A stretch of DNA of 64,000 bases from Streptomyces sp. SID13031 (GCF_010548305.1 NZ_JAAGLV010000014.1:1-64000); one strand, 5' to 3'; numbered from the stretch's first letter, positions 7,449 to 16,513 are shown. Notes: generated by a model not told the origin, from the sequence alone. Program-made: numbers and translations.

Positions 7449-8279
7449 ATGATCAGCGTTCCAACCGTCACTCTGAGCAACGGTGCGGTTCTGCCGAGGC
7501 TCGGGCTGGGGACTTCTCCGATGAACGACGACGACGCCGAGCGCGCCGTCGTACAGGCTCTCGAGGTCGGGTACCGGCTGGTCGACACAGCGGAGAACTA
7601 CCGGAACGAGGTCGGCGTCGGGCGGGCGTTGAAGGCGTCCGGGGTGGCGCGGGAGGAACTGTTCGTCACCTCCAAGTTCAACAAGAAGTGGCACAGCGTG
7701 GCGGGCGCGCGGACGGCGTTCGAGGCGAGTGCCGAGAAGCTCGGGCTCGAGTACCTCGATCTGCTGCTGATCCACTGGCCGAATCCGGATCAGGACCAGT
7801 ACCTCGACGCCTGGCGCGGGCTGATCGAGCTCCGCGAGGCCAGCCTGGTACGAGCCATCGGTACGTCGAACTTCAAGCCCACCCACCTGCAGCGACTGAT
7901 CGACGAGACCGGTGTCGCCCCCGAGGTGAACCAGGTCCAGCTCAGCCCGGTGTGGGCCAAGTCGGCGGAGCGCGAGTTCCACGCCGCCCACAACATCGTC
8001 ACCGAGGCCTGGAGCCCGCTCGGCAAGGGCACTGACCTCCTGGAGCACCCGGCCGTCGCAGCAGCCGCCAAGGCACACGACAAGACGCCAGGCCAGGTCG
8101 TACTCCGCTGGGAGGTCCAGCAGGACGTAGTACCAATCCCCAAGTCCGCCAACCGCGAACGCCTCGAGCAGAACCTCAGCATCTTCGACTTCGAACTGAC
8201 CGACGAGGAGCTGGCAGCCCTGTCCGCGCTGGACGGCACAGGCTCGACCCAAGCCGACTCAGACCGCTTCGGCCACTGA
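7449..8279 (+). CDS. Aldo/keto reductase (2,5-diketo-D-gluconate reductase type)
   Basis: A 276-residue NADPH-dependent (beta/alpha)8 reductase. The tetrad is visible: Asp and Tyr in VDTAENYRNE, Lys in VTSKFNKKW, and His in LLIHWPNP. The C-terminal phosphate-binding segment IPKSANRERLEQN is also present. Length and the GLGTSPM opening match the AKR5 (DkgA/B-like) group, which reduces small carbonyls. ATG 7449 follows GGAGGATCG. It converges with the next methyltransferase gene, leaving eight bases between stops. Confidence 0.93.
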   Translation: MISVPTVTLSNGAVLPRLGLGTSPMNDDDAERAVVQALEVGYRLVDTAENYRNEVGVGRALKASGVAREELFVTSKFNKKWHSVAGARTAFEASAEKLGLEYLDLLLIHWPNPDQDQYLDAWRGLIELREASLVRAIGTSNFKPTHLQRLIDETGVAPEVNQVQLSPVWAKSAEREFHAAHNIVTEAWSPLGKGTDLLEHPAVAAAAKAHDKTPGQVVLRWEVQQDVVPIPKSANRERLEQNLSIFDFELTDEELAALSALDGTGSTQADSDRFGH

Positions 8280-8287
8280 GCACGCAG

Positions 8288-9370
8288 CTACTGCTTGGTG
8301 GCGATGTAGTAGGCGTTGAAGGCGTCTGCGTCGACGTGGGTGACTTCTACGGAGGTGAAGCCGGCGTCGGTGAGCATCTGTTCTGCCTTTTGCCGGCCCC
8401 AAACCGTGCCGAGGCCGTCGCCGTCCAGTGAGAGGGACACCGTCATGCAGTGCATGGTGGAGATGCCGTAGAGGAACGTGGCCATCGGGTTCTCGAGGTT
8501 GTCCTCGAGGTTGCTCGACGCCTGGATGTCCACCATCAGGAAGACGCCGCCGGGTCGCAGCGAGGCGGCGATGCCGGCGAGCACCTGCGCCGGGTGAGCC
8601 TGGTCGTGGATGCTGTCGAACGCCGTGACCAGGTCGAACTGGTCCCGCTCCCCCAGGTCGCTGACATCCCGTACGGCGAACTCCGCGTTCCGCAGGCCGA
8701 GCCTGGCGGCCTCCTCGCGACCGGCGGCGATGCCCTCATCGGAGAAGTCGTAGCCGTTGCACCGGCTGAGGGGATAGGCTTGGGCGATCAGGTTGACGGC
8801 ATGCCCGCTGCCGCAGCCGACGTCGGCGACCTCGATCCCGCTCTGGAGACGCTTGGGCAATCCCGGTACCAGCGGGAGGATGTTGTCAATCAGGGCAGCA
8901 TCGAAGACGGCGCCGCTGTCCTCCGCCATCAGCCGGTGGAACTCGGTGTACTCCGCATAGGGAACCCCGCCGCCGTTGCGGAAGCAATCGACCACGTGAG
9001 CCTCGACTCCTGCGAGTAGGGCGATGAACTGTGTGGCTCCCGCGAGGTTGCCCGGTCCCGCCGCGCGCGTGAGCGAGGCGGCGTGCTCTGGTGGTAGCCA
9101 GTACGTGCGATCGGCGGCGTAGTACTCGACTACTCGTGCAGTGGTCATCGCGCCGAGCCACTCGCGGACGTAGCGCTCTTGGAGGTTTGCTGCGCCGGCT
9201 ATCTCGTGACTGGTTGCGGGCGGCAACTGGGACAGCGTCTCGTAGAGGCCTACCTGGTGGCCGATGCTGACCAGGAGTGCAAGCGTGGCGTTGTTGAGCA
9301 CTCCGCCCATCTGCTGGCCGAAGGTGTCGGCACGGGCCTGGTCGAAGGCGGGGGTGAGTGTCTCGGTCAT
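8288..9370 (-). CDS. Class I SAM-dependent methyltransferase with N-terminal winged helix
   Basis: A 360-residue protein. Residues ~20-100 form a winged-helix dimerisation domain (LVSIGHQVGLYETLSQLPPA ... RYVREWLGAM) like that of small-molecule O-methyltransferases. Residues ~165-360 are a Rossmann methyltransferase with motif I VADVGCGSGHAVNL, an acidic post-I residue in CNGYDFSD, and motif IV in FDLVTAFDSIHDQ. The acceptor substrate is not evident. Related actinobacterial proteins are often annotated as transcriptional regulators, but no DNA-binding role is shown. It is followed by the LuxR gene's strand partner at 9440. Confidence 0.85.
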   Translation of the reverse strand: MTETLTPAFDQARADTFGQQMGGVLNNATLALLVSIGHQVGLYETLSQLPPATSHEIAGAANLQERYVREWLGAMTTARVVEYYAADRTYWLPPEHAASLTRAAGPGNLAGATQFIALLAGVEAHVVDCFRNGGGVPYAEYTEFHRLMAEDSGAVFDAALIDNILPLVPGLPKRLQSGIEVADVGCGSGHAVNLIAQAYPLSRCNGYDFSDEGIAAGREEAARLGLRNAEFAVRDVSDLGERDQFDLVTAFDSIHDQAHPAQVLAGIAASLRPGGVFLMVDIQASSNLEDNLENPMATFLYGISTMHCMTVSLSLDGDGLGTVWGRQKAEQMLTDAGFTSVEVTHVDADAFNAYYIATKQ

Positions 9371-9439
9371 GGTGAGCTCCTTAAGCCGGTGGCTCCCACC
9401 ATCGACCGACTAGCCGACCCGGAGCATCGGTGAACTCAC

Positions 9440-11101
9440 CTACTTCTGGTCATGCAGAACGAAGGCAGCAGCCTCAGTGCGGTTCCGGAGGCCCAACTTC
9501 GACAGGAGGCTGGCCACGTGGTGCTCCACGGTCCGGCGACTGATGTAGAGGCGCTCGGCGATCTCTGGGTTCGGCAAGCCTTCGGCCAGAAGTTGGAGGA
9601 CGGCCTGCTCGCGCTTGGTCAGTACTCCGGCTCCCTTGGGGCCAACTCGTGCCGCAGCAACACCGGCTGAGCGCAACCACTTGGCGGACCTGTCTGCATC
9701 ACCGGACGCACCGAGATCCTCGAACACAGCCAAGGCCAGGCGTGCCTCGGATACAGCCGGCTCGGGGTGCTCGGCAGCGAGTGCGATCGCCAGGGCCATC
9801 CGCGTACGAGCTACTTCAAGCGGCATCTCCAGCTGGCTGAACCTGGCGTGGGCCGAGGTCAGAAGGCTGGTTGCGCCAGTTGCCCGTCCTAACAGGCGTT
9901 CTGCCCGGGCCGTGATGAGGCCGCTGTCTGCGCTGTCCCCAAGCTCGGTCAGGCGTCTACCTTCGGCTACTGCTCCGTCGGCGTCTCCCACGGCCAGACA
10001 CGCTTCGCCGGCGACCTCACGAAGACGAGCCTCCTCTAGGCCCGCGGAGCTGCTGAGCTGACGCTGGACGTAGGAGACGGCCGTTGAGAACTCTCCAGCG
10101 GCCAAGTAGGCGGCCGCGAGTACCGGTCTCACTACGAGGTGGTCCTCAAACCCTTCGAGCAACCGCTGCGCTTCGCCTACTCGTCCTTGAGCCAGCCGGA
10201 GATCAGCGAGATAGGCAGCCGCCTCGGCCCTTACTGCGGGCAGCGACTCCTTCGCCAGGTCCGCCGCAGCAGCCAACTCCACCTCGGCTCTCGCCCAATC
10301 ACCAGTCGACACCAGTACTGCGCCGTACGACGCTCGGCAGGCCGCGTGGAGATAGGGGCAGCCGTATCGCGCGATGAAGTCGTCCAGCGAGCGGGTCCAG
10401 TGGACGACACGGCTGAAGTCGGCACCACGGACGCAGCATTGCATCAACAGGCAACTGGTGAAGACGACTGTGTCCAGGCTCGCCCCCTCGCCACCCAGCG
10501 CACCAGTCAGCGCCTCGTCGAGCAGTGCGGTACCGGCTTCGACCTGGCCGAGATCGATCAGCACTGAGCCCCGCATGCTGAGCGCGCAGAGCTCCAGGTC
10601 GTGGTCGCCGGCTACCAAGGCGATCCGGTGGGCTTCCTCGGCGGCGAGCGCAGCCTTCGCCGGGTCGTCCTCGGTATCCGCCTTGGCCAGTAGTGCCCAG
10701 GCGGTGAGCACGGGCTCGCCCAGCGGCTCCGCCAGTCGAACCGCCCGCGCGGCCCATCCCCGCGCGACCACACGGTTCCCCACGTTGGCTACGTAGAGCA
10801 GGCAGAGGCCTACGGCGACCTGGACGGCCTGGGCGGGATCCGTGCGGCTGAAGACCGCGTAGGCCCGTTCCCAACAGGAGAAGGCCTCTCGGACGTCGCC
10901 CAGCCACCAGTACGCAGTACCCAGGCCGAAGAGACTCTCGGCGGTCGCATCCCTCTCGACCAGCTCACCGAAAGCATCCCGTGCCAGCACCCACTCCCCG
11001 CCGGCCAACGCAGTCCCACCCGCCGCCAGCAGAGCACTCGCCTCCACCACGTTCCGACGGTACTCGTTGCAACGCGCAGCGGGGGCTGGCTGCTGGGTCA
11101 T
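9440..11101 (-). CDS. LuxR-family regulator with TPR-like helical array
   Basis: A 553-residue protein. About 450 residues of Ala/Leu-rich helical repeats (TPR-like, for example LFGLGTAYWWLGDVREAFS and EAHRIALVAGDHDLELCALS) precede a C-terminal LuxR/GerE HTH (LTKREQAVLQLLAEGLPN; ISRRTVEHHVASLLSKLGL). It resembles the C-terminal half of LAL/MalT regulators but lacks their N-terminal AAA+ ATPase. ATG 11101 opens the frame, 67 bp downstream of the DUF2397 stop, so the two genes may be cotranscribed. Its target is unknown. Confidence 0.85.
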   Translation of the reverse strand: MTQQPAPAARCNEYRRNVVEASALLAAGGTALAGGEWVLARDAFGELVERDATAESLFGLGTAYWWLGDVREAFSCWERAYAVFSRTDPAQAVQVAVGLCLLYVANVGNRVVARGWAARAVRLAEPLGEPVLTAWALLAKADTEDDPAKAALAAEEAHRIALVAGDHDLELCALSMRGSVLIDLGQVEAGTALLDEALTGALGGEGASLDTVVFTSCLLMQCCVRGADFSRVVHWTRSLDDFIARYGCPYLHAACRASYGAVLVSTGDWARAEVELAAAADLAKESLPAVRAEAAAYLADLRLAQGRVGEAQRLLEGFEDHLVVRPVLAAAYLAAGEFSTAVSYVQRQLSSSAGLEEARLREVAGEACLAVGDADGAVAEGRRLTELGDSADSGLITARAERLLGRATGATSLLTSAHARFSQLEMPLEVARTRMALAIALAAEHPEPAVSEARLALAVFEDLGASGDADRSAKWLRSAGVAAARVGPKGAGVLTKREQAVLQLLAEGLPNPEIAERLYISRRTVEHHVASLLSKLGLRNRTEAAAFVLHDQK

Positions 11102-11168
11102 TCGCCTACCGACCGCTCAGTCAGTGACTCTGCCCAGTTCGGTCAGTAGCGCCGCGAGGACGGACTCC

Positions 11169-12548
11169 TCATGGACGGCCTTCCCTTGCAGTCGCATGGG
11201 GAGCGCGCGAGTAGAGATCCAGCAACACCGCCCGGGCCGCATCCGACAGCTGAACGCGGTCCAAGGCACCTTGATGTCCGCCGATCTCATGCAGCGCTTC
11301 AGCATGCTGCTGCTGGGCGCGATGACGCTCGGCCAGGCGAGTTTGCTTGACCGCTGCGAAATCCTCTTTCGCGCCGGACCGGCCGGCTGCCCTGCGATCG
11401 CCGGTCTTGCGCAGGGAGATAGGCACTTGCGCTACCGGCGTCTGCCACCAACTTGCCGTCGCCGGCACCGGATCGGAATCGTCGTCGGCCACGAAAGAGA
11501 GATGGCGGGAGGAATAGAGCCCGTACGCCGCCGCCCAAAGCTCGTGAGCACCACGATCGTCGCAATCGTCGAACCAGCGGGCGAGGTTCAGCAAGTCGCC
11601 GTATCGGCTCTGCTCTCGGTCGGCCCGACCGGCGAGGCGGCGGAGATTCACGAGCAGCGAGCGCATCGCGTCGGTCGCCAGGGCTCGGACGTGGTCCGCG
11701 TCCGAACCGCGGCCGGCCGATCCGACGAACCACGCGTGCAGACTGCCCCAGTCCTCGGGCTCGAGACCCATGGCCCGCCTGGCCTGCGTCCCGTCGACGC
11801 CGATCAGGCGCTGCCCCGCGTTGGCACGAGCACACAACTCGGGCACGTGGCTCTCGACCGCCTTGAGACGGTCCGCGATCTGCGGCATGTGCCGGGAGAT
11901 CTCGTCGACGAAACGCTGCAGGTAGTCGAGCAACGCGCCCTTGAAGGCATGGAACTCCTCACGTCCGAGGTCGTACCGGCTCAGAACCTGGGACAGATAG
12001 GTGTAGAACTGCCGGGTCGACGCAACGAGAGTCTCGAACTGGGCGAAGAGGGTGACGATCTGCCGGGCCAGCTCGTCAGTGTCGATCTCGCTCAGGGCGA
12101 CGCCGGTCAGACCGTCGAGCTTGTCGAGACCGGCCAGCACGCCACCGAGCATCTCGCTGGACACCTCGCGGGCGGCATCGGTGTGCCCGAGCAGTTCCTC
12201 AACCTGGCGATGAACGAGTTCGCCGCGTTGGGTGAGTTGGTATCGAGCGCGGTTGGAGAGGTATTCCTTGACGCTTCGTGCCTCGGTCTCGCGCGGACTG
12301 CGGGCGAGATTCCCGTGCTCGACCAGGTAGGACAGGCGCGCGTCGACCGTGTCGGGGTCCAGTTGGATGCTCTGTTCAGCCAGCCGCTCGGCGATCTCCA
12401 CGGCGGATTGGTCGGAGAGGAACCCGCTGATCCCACCGGTGAACAGCCGCATGATGGCGACATAGCCGGCCGCCTCATCGTTGACGGCATACCGGAGCGC
12501 ACCAAGCGTCTGCCGCTCGGCGGGACTGAGAGTCGGCTCACCAAACAC
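11169..12548 (-). CDS. DUF2397 (TIGR02677) protein, Wadjet type II JetA-like, without partners
   Basis: A 459-residue mostly helical protein. The N-terminal wHTH-like part (LGALRYAVNDEAAGYVAIMR; LDPDTVDARLSYLVEHGNLA), the middle segment ending LLDYLQRFVDEISRHM, and the late LLNLARWFDDCDD plus HELWAAAYGLYSSRHLSF match DUF2397. In many actinobacteria this gene starts a four-gene set (DUF2397, DUF2398, an SMC-like ATPase, DUF2399) equated with the anti-plasmid Wadjet type II system. None of those partners follows here: the next gene is the LuxR regulator. It starts with GTG at 12548, possibly leaderless (TAGGCT six bases upstream). The C-terminus may be altered, because a coding-like overlapping frame continues to 11117. 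Confidence 0.75.
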   Translation of the reverse strand: MFGEPTLSPAERQTLGALRYAVNDEAAGYVAIMRLFTGGISGFLSDQSAVEIAERLAEQSIQLDPDTVDARLSYLVEHGNLARSPRETEARSVKEYLSNRARYQLTQRGELVHRQVEELLGHTDAAREVSSEMLGGVLAGLDKLDGLTGVALSEIDTDELARQIVTLFAQFETLVASTRQFYTYLSQVLSRYDLGREEFHAFKGALLDYLQRFVDEISRHMPQIADRLKAVESHVPELCARANAGQRLIGVDGTQARRAMGLEPEDWGSLHAWFVGSAGRGSDADHVRALATDAMRSLLVNLRRLAGRADREQSRYGDLLNLARWFDDCDDRGAHELWAAAYGLYSSRHLSFVADDDSDPVPATASWWQTPVAQVPISLRKTGDRRAAGRSGAKEDFAAVKQTRLAERHRAQQQHAEALHEIGGHQGALDRVQLSDAARAVLLDLYSRAPHATAREGRP

Positions 12549-12594
12549 GCCCCGAGCCTAGTGGCAGCCGCCGACACCTTCGTCCCCCAATGGA

Positions 12595-12628
12595 GTACTG
12601 ATGGACAGGACGTCCTGTCCATCAGTAC
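12595..12628. repeat. Perfect 34-bp palindrome upstream of the DUF2397 gene
   Basis: Positions 12595-12611 and 12612-12628 are exact reverse complements with no spacer (arm GTACTGATGGACAGGAC). It sits about 47-80 bp upstream of the DUF2397 start codon and beyond the nrdJ terminator. It could be an operator for a dimeric regulator or a cruciform-forming site. Confidence 0.8.
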
Positions 12629-12653
12629 GTCAGAACTCGTAGGTGACGCGCTG

Positions 12654-12689
12654 CGGCCCCCGGGGCAGGTGGGAAGTTCCCGGGGGCCG
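12654..12689 (-). terminator. nrdJ terminator hairpin
   Basis: An 11-bp perfect GC stem, arms 12654-12664 and 12679-12689 (CGGCCCCCGGG / CCCGGGGGCCG), lies 20 bp past the nrdJ stop. It shares its stem sequence and the GGGAAGTT(T) loop end with the terminator at 35147-35182. Confidence 0.75.
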
Positions 12690-12708
12690 TGGCGCTATCA
12701 ACTAGGGG

Positions 12709-15615
12709 TTAGCTGCAGCCGGAGGTGCTGCCGCAGCCTTCGCAGACATAGCAGGAGCCGCTCGGGCGCATCTTCGTACCGCAGGTGAAGCACAAGGGTG
12801 CGTCCACCGACGTGCCGGTGATGAGCTCGAACATTTCGGCCGTAGTGCGGACCTCGGCGGAGGCCGGCTTGGCTGTTGCGGCGTCGATTGAGGCGTCGTG
12901 GAGGTCGACCTTCTCGGTGAGTGCCTCGACCTCCGCGAGCGGCTCGACGGACTTCAGGGACTCTGGCTCCGATACCTCGATCGGGGTCGGCTCGTAGGAG
13001 CCGGTGTCGAGCTGGCGGGAGCGCTCGTCGGCGGAGTAGATGCCGAGGGCGGCGCGGTCGTCGAAGGACAGGTGGTCCAGCGCCAGGCGGCGGAAGATGT
13101 AGTCCATGATCGACTGCGCCATCCGGACGTCCGGGTCGTCGGTCAGGCCGGCCGGCTCGAACTTCAGGTTGGTGAACTTCTGGACGTAGGTCTCCAGCGG
13201 CACACCGTGCTGCAGCGCAATCGAGATCGCGATCGAGAAGGCGTCCATCACGCCGGCCAGGGTCGAGCCCTGCTTGCCCATCTTGAGGAAGACCTCACCC
13301 AGACCGTCGTCGGGGTAGGAGCCGGCCGTCATGTAGCCCTCGGCGCCGCCGACGCTGAAGGACGTGGTGCGCGACGGGCGCGACTTCGGCAGACGCTTGC
13401 GCGTCGGCCGGTACTCGATGATCTTCTCGACGACCGGCTCGGCAGCGTCGGCAGCGGCGCTGGCCTTGGCGGACTTGGAGTCCGACAGCGGCTGACCGAC
13501 CTTGCAGTTGTCGCGGTAGACGGCGAGCGCCTTCAGGCCGAGCTTCCAGCCCTGGAAGTAGACGTCGGCGATCTCCTCGACCGTCGCCGTCTCCGGCAGG
13601 TTGACCGTCTTCGAGATCGCGCCGGACAGGAACGGCTGGGCCGCCGCCATCATCCGGACGTGCCCCATCGGCTTGATCGCGCGCTCACCCATCGCGGTGT
13701 CGAAGATCGAGTAGTGCTCGGTCTTCAGGCCCGGTGCGTCGACGACGTGACCATTCTCCGAGATGTACTCGACGATCGCCTCGATCGTCTCCTCGGTGTA
13801 GCCGTACTGACGCAGCGCCCGCGGGACCGTCTGGTTGACGATCTGCATCGAGCCGCCGCCGACCAGCTTCTTGAACTTGACCAGCGAGAAGTCCGGCTCG
13901 ATCCCGGTCGTGTCGCAGTCCATCATGAAGCCGATCGTGCCGGTCGGTGCGAGCACCGAGGCCTGCGCGTTGCGCCAGCCGTTCTTCGCGCCGGTCTTCA
14001 GCACGCCCTCCCAGGCGGCTGTGGCGTACTTGTGCACGTCCGCGTCGATCGGGTGCACGGTGCGGATCGCGTCGTTGGCCGCGGCGTGCTTGCGCATCAC
14101 CCGGGTGTGCGCGTCCTTGTTGCGCTCGAAACCGTCGTACGGGCCGACGATGCCGGCCAGCTCGGCGGAGCGCTTGTACGACGTGCCCGTCATCAGCGAG
14201 GTGATAGCGCCCGCCAGTGCGCGACCACCGTCGGAGTCGTAGGCGTGCCCGGTCGCCATCAGCAGCGCGCCGAGGTTGGCGTAGCCGATGCCGAGCTGGC
14301 GGTAGGCGCGAGTGGTGTCGCCGATCGCCTCGGTCGGGAAGTCGGCGAAGCAGATCGAGATGTCCATCGCGGTGATGATCAGCTCGACGGCCTTGACGAA
14401 GCTCTCCGAGTCGAAGGTGTCGTCGTCCTTCAGGAACTTCATCAGGTTCAGCGACGCGAGGTTGCAGGACGAGTTGTCCAGGTGCATGTACTCCGAGCAG
14501 GGGTTGGACGCGGTGATCCGGCCCGTCTCGGGAGTGGTGTGCCAGTCGTTGATCGTGTCGTCGTACTGGATGCCCGGGTCGGCGCACGCCCACGCGGCGT
14601 GGCTGATCTTGTCGAACAGCTCGCGCGCGTCGACGGTCTCGATGATCGAGTTGTCGATCCGCGCCCGCAGGCCGAACTCGCCCTTCTCCTCGACCGCGCG
14701 CATGAACTCGTCGGTCACCCGGACCGAGTTGTTCGCGTTCTGGTACTGCACCGAGGTGATGTCGCGGCCGCCGAGGTCCATGTCGTAGCCGGCGTCGCGC
14801 AAGACCCGGATCTTGTCCTCCTCGCGCATCTTGGTCTCGACGAACTCCTCGATGTCGGGGTGGTCGACGTCGAGGACGACCATCTTGGCCGCGCGCCGGG
14901 TGGCGCCACCGGACTTGATCGTCCCTGCCGACGCGTCCGCGCCGCGCATGAAGCTGACCGGGCCGGAGGCGGTGCCGCCGGAGGACTGCAGCAGCTCCTT
15001 CGAGGAGCGGATCCGGGACAGGTTCAGGCCGGCGCCGGAGCCGCCCTTGAAGATCAGGCCCTCTTCCTTGTACCAGTTCAGGATCGAGTCCATCGAGTCG
15101 TCGACGGCGAGGATGAAGCAGGCCGACACCTGCTGGGGGGACGTCGTCCCGACGTTGAACCAGACCGGCGAGTTGAAGCTGAAGTACTGGTGCAGCAGCA
15201 TCCAGGTGAGCTCGTGCTCGAACACCTCGGCGTCGGCAGGGGTGGCGAAGTAGTCGTGGTCCTCGCCGGCCTTGCGGTAGGTCTTGACGACCCGGTCGAG
15301 CAGCTGCTTGAGGCTCCACTCGCGGTTGTCGTGACCGACGGCGCCGCGGAAGTACTTGGTGGTGACGATCGTGGACGCGTTCACGCTCCAGTAGTCGGGG
15401 TACTCGACCCCGCGCTGCTCGAAGACGGTCTCGCCCGTCTTCCAGTTCTGCTGGACGACGTCGCGGCGCTCCCAGTTCACGCCGTCGTACGGATGAACAC
15501 CCTCGGTCGTGAAGATGCGCTCGATGGTGAGTCCCGCGGGGGCGTTCTTCGCCCTGCGGAACCCGGCCGTCGACCTCTTGGTCGACCCCGAATGGCCGGT
15601 CACCGTCTCTGTCAT
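12709..15615 (-). CDS. nrdJ: Vitamin B12-dependent (class II) ribonucleoside-diphosphate reductase
   Basis: This 968-residue enzyme reduces ribonucleotides to deoxyribonucleotides using adenosylcobalamin. The N-terminal part carries VWFNVGTTSPQQVSACFIL with a conserved active-site Cys. The barrel holds NPCSEYMHLDNSSCNLASL, which includes the NxCxE radical motif (N, C and E in NPCSE). The PTGTIGFMMDCDTTGIEPD segment and a C-terminal Cys-rich tail (CFTCGTKMRPSGSCYVCEGC) for reduction or zinc binding are also present. The length is that of the actinobacterial B12 enzymes. nrdR lies immediately upstream (147 bp) on the same strand, the usual nrdR-nrdJ pair. Expression should follow the NrdR/DnaA-like sites at 16290-16386. 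Confidence 0.98.
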   Translation of the reverse strand: MTETVTGHSGSTKRSTAGFRRAKNAPAGLTIERIFTTEGVHPYDGVNWERRDVVQQNWKTGETVFEQRGVEYPDYWSVNASTIVTTKYFRGAVGHDNREWSLKQLLDRVVKTYRKAGEDHDYFATPADAEVFEHELTWMLLHQYFSFNSPVWFNVGTTSPQQVSACFILAVDDSMDSILNWYKEEGLIFKGGSGAGLNLSRIRSSKELLQSSGGTASGPVSFMRGADASAGTIKSGGATRRAAKMVVLDVDHPDIEEFVETKMREEDKIRVLRDAGYDMDLGGRDITSVQYQNANNSVRVTDEFMRAVEEKGEFGLRARIDNSIIETVDARELFDKISHAAWACADPGIQYDDTINDWHTTPETGRITASNPCSEYMHLDNSSCNLASLNLMKFLKDDDTFDSESFVKAVELIITAMDISICFADFPTEAIGDTTRAYRQLGIGYANLGALLMATGHAYDSDGGRALAGAITSLMTGTSYKRSAELAGIVGPYDGFERNKDAHTRVMRKHAAANDAIRTVHPIDADVHKYATAAWEGVLKTGAKNGWRNAQASVLAPTGTIGFMMDCDTTGIEPDFSLVKFKKLVGGGSMQIVNQTVPRALRQYGYTEETIEAIVEYISENGHVVDAPGLKTEHYSIFDTAMGERAIKPMGHVRMMAAAQPFLSGAISKTVNLPETATVEEIADVYFQGWKLGLKALAVYRDNCKVGQPLSDSKSAKASAAADAAEPVVEKIIEYRPTRKRLPKSRPSRTTSFSVGGAEGYMTAGSYPDDGLGEVFLKMGKQGSTLAGVMDAFSIAISIALQHGVPLETYVQKFTNLKFEPAGLTDDPDVRMAQSIMDYIFRRLALDHLSFDDRAALGIYSADERSRQLDTGSYEPTPIEVSEPESLKSVEPLAEVEALTEKVDLHDASIDAATAKPASAEVRTTAEMFELITGTSVDAPLCFTCGTKMRPSGSCYVCEGCGSTSGCS

Positions 15616-15761
15616 GTTGGCTCCTCGCCTGTCAATGTCGCGGTCTGTCGGGACCGCCCCGTTGATACTGCTTCGTGCTGCCCTGTACTTCGCTGTACTG
15701 ACTGCTTCTCCGTACTGACTGCTCTGTACTGCGGTGTCGCTGGTACTGCTGATTCCCCGAT

Positions 15762-16241
15762 TTATGTCTTTACGGACGGCTCGGTGCCCTCGGGCTCCTT
15801 CTCGGCCCGGAGCAACGCGATCTCCGTCTCGAAATCGTCGGCCGACTCGAACTGCCGGTAGACGCTCGCGAAGCGCAGGTAAGCCACCTCGTCGAGCTCT
15901 CGCAGCGGCCCGAGGATGGCCAGGCCCACCTCATGGGCCGGCACCTCCGGTGAGCCACTGCCCTTCAGCGCGTCCTCGACCTGCTGACCCAGCCGGGCCA
16001 GGGCGTCCACGCCGACGGGCCGGCCCTTACAGGCCTTGCCGACTCCGTTGATCACTTTCTCCCGGCTGAACGGTTCGGTGGCGCCGGAGCGCTTCACGAC
16101 CGTGAGCTGCATCTGCTCGACGGTGGTGAACCGCTTCTCGCAGACCGGGCACTGCCGCCGGCGGCGGATCGCTCCGCCGTCCTCGGCGACCCGGCTGTCG
16201 ACCACCCGGGAGTCCACGTGCCGGCAGTAGGGACAGTGCAT
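15762..16241 (-). CDS. nrdR: Transcriptional repressor NrdR
   Basis: This 159-residue protein is an ATP/dATP-sensing repressor of ribonucleotide reductase genes. The N-terminal zinc ribbon is visible as CPYCRH at residues 3-8 and CPVCEKRF about 30 residues later. The ATP-cone follows (VVKRSGATEPFSREKVINGV ... VAYLRFASVYRQFESADDFE). Size and order are canonical. The start ATG 16241 has a GGGAGGAG ribosome site. It is followed by nrdJ, and the promoter region upstream carries a candidate NrdR box and four DnaA-like 9-mers. Confidence 0.97.
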   Translation of the reverse strand: MHCPYCRHVDSRVVDSRVAEDGGAIRRRRQCPVCEKRFTTVEQMQLTVVKRSGATEPFSREKVINGVGKACKGRPVGVDALARLGQQVEDALKGSGSPEVPAHEVGLAILGPLRELDEVAYLRFASVYRQFESADDFETEIALLRAEKEPEGTEPSVKT

Positions 16242-16289
16242 GGCGGACCACTCCTCCCGTGAGCGTTCACCCCCGCCTGGGGATGAATC

Positions 16290-16386
16290 TGTGGATCAGC
16301 TGGGGACAACTTGTGGATGACCTGTGAGTAACCAACCACTACCTGTGGATGACTTACAGGGGTGTAACTACTACATCTAGGGATGT
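16290..16386 (-). promoter_or_regulatory. nrdRJ control region: DnaA-like 9-mers and candidate NrdR box
   Basis: Four copies of a DnaA-box-like 9-mer lie upstream of nrdR: TGTGGATCA (16290-16298), TGGGGACAA (16301-16309), and TGTGGATGA at 16312-16320 and 16344-16352. They compare with TGTGGACAA or TGTGGATAA. Next to them GTAAC-TACTACATCTAGGGAT-GTTAC (16364-16389) is an imperfect palindrome whose centre resembles actinobacterial NrdR boxes. The remainder of 16242-16566 has no gene, apart from the hairpin at 16514-16545. Confidence 0.5.
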
Positions 16387-16513
16387 TACGTCCGGCCTCC
16401 GACAGTTTGCAAGAACGCCCGGATCTCGCGCGCGTCTCCTTGTTCCAACACCCGCACGGGCCTGTGTACTCCCGCGTGGCGCCGCCATGAGACCCCTTTC
16501 GAGGAGCAAAATA

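Noticed and set aside
12898..15861. A 987-codon plus-strand frame opposite nrdJ
   Set aside because: Valine/arginine-rich shadow typical of high-GC genes. nrdJ on the minus strand is unmistakable.
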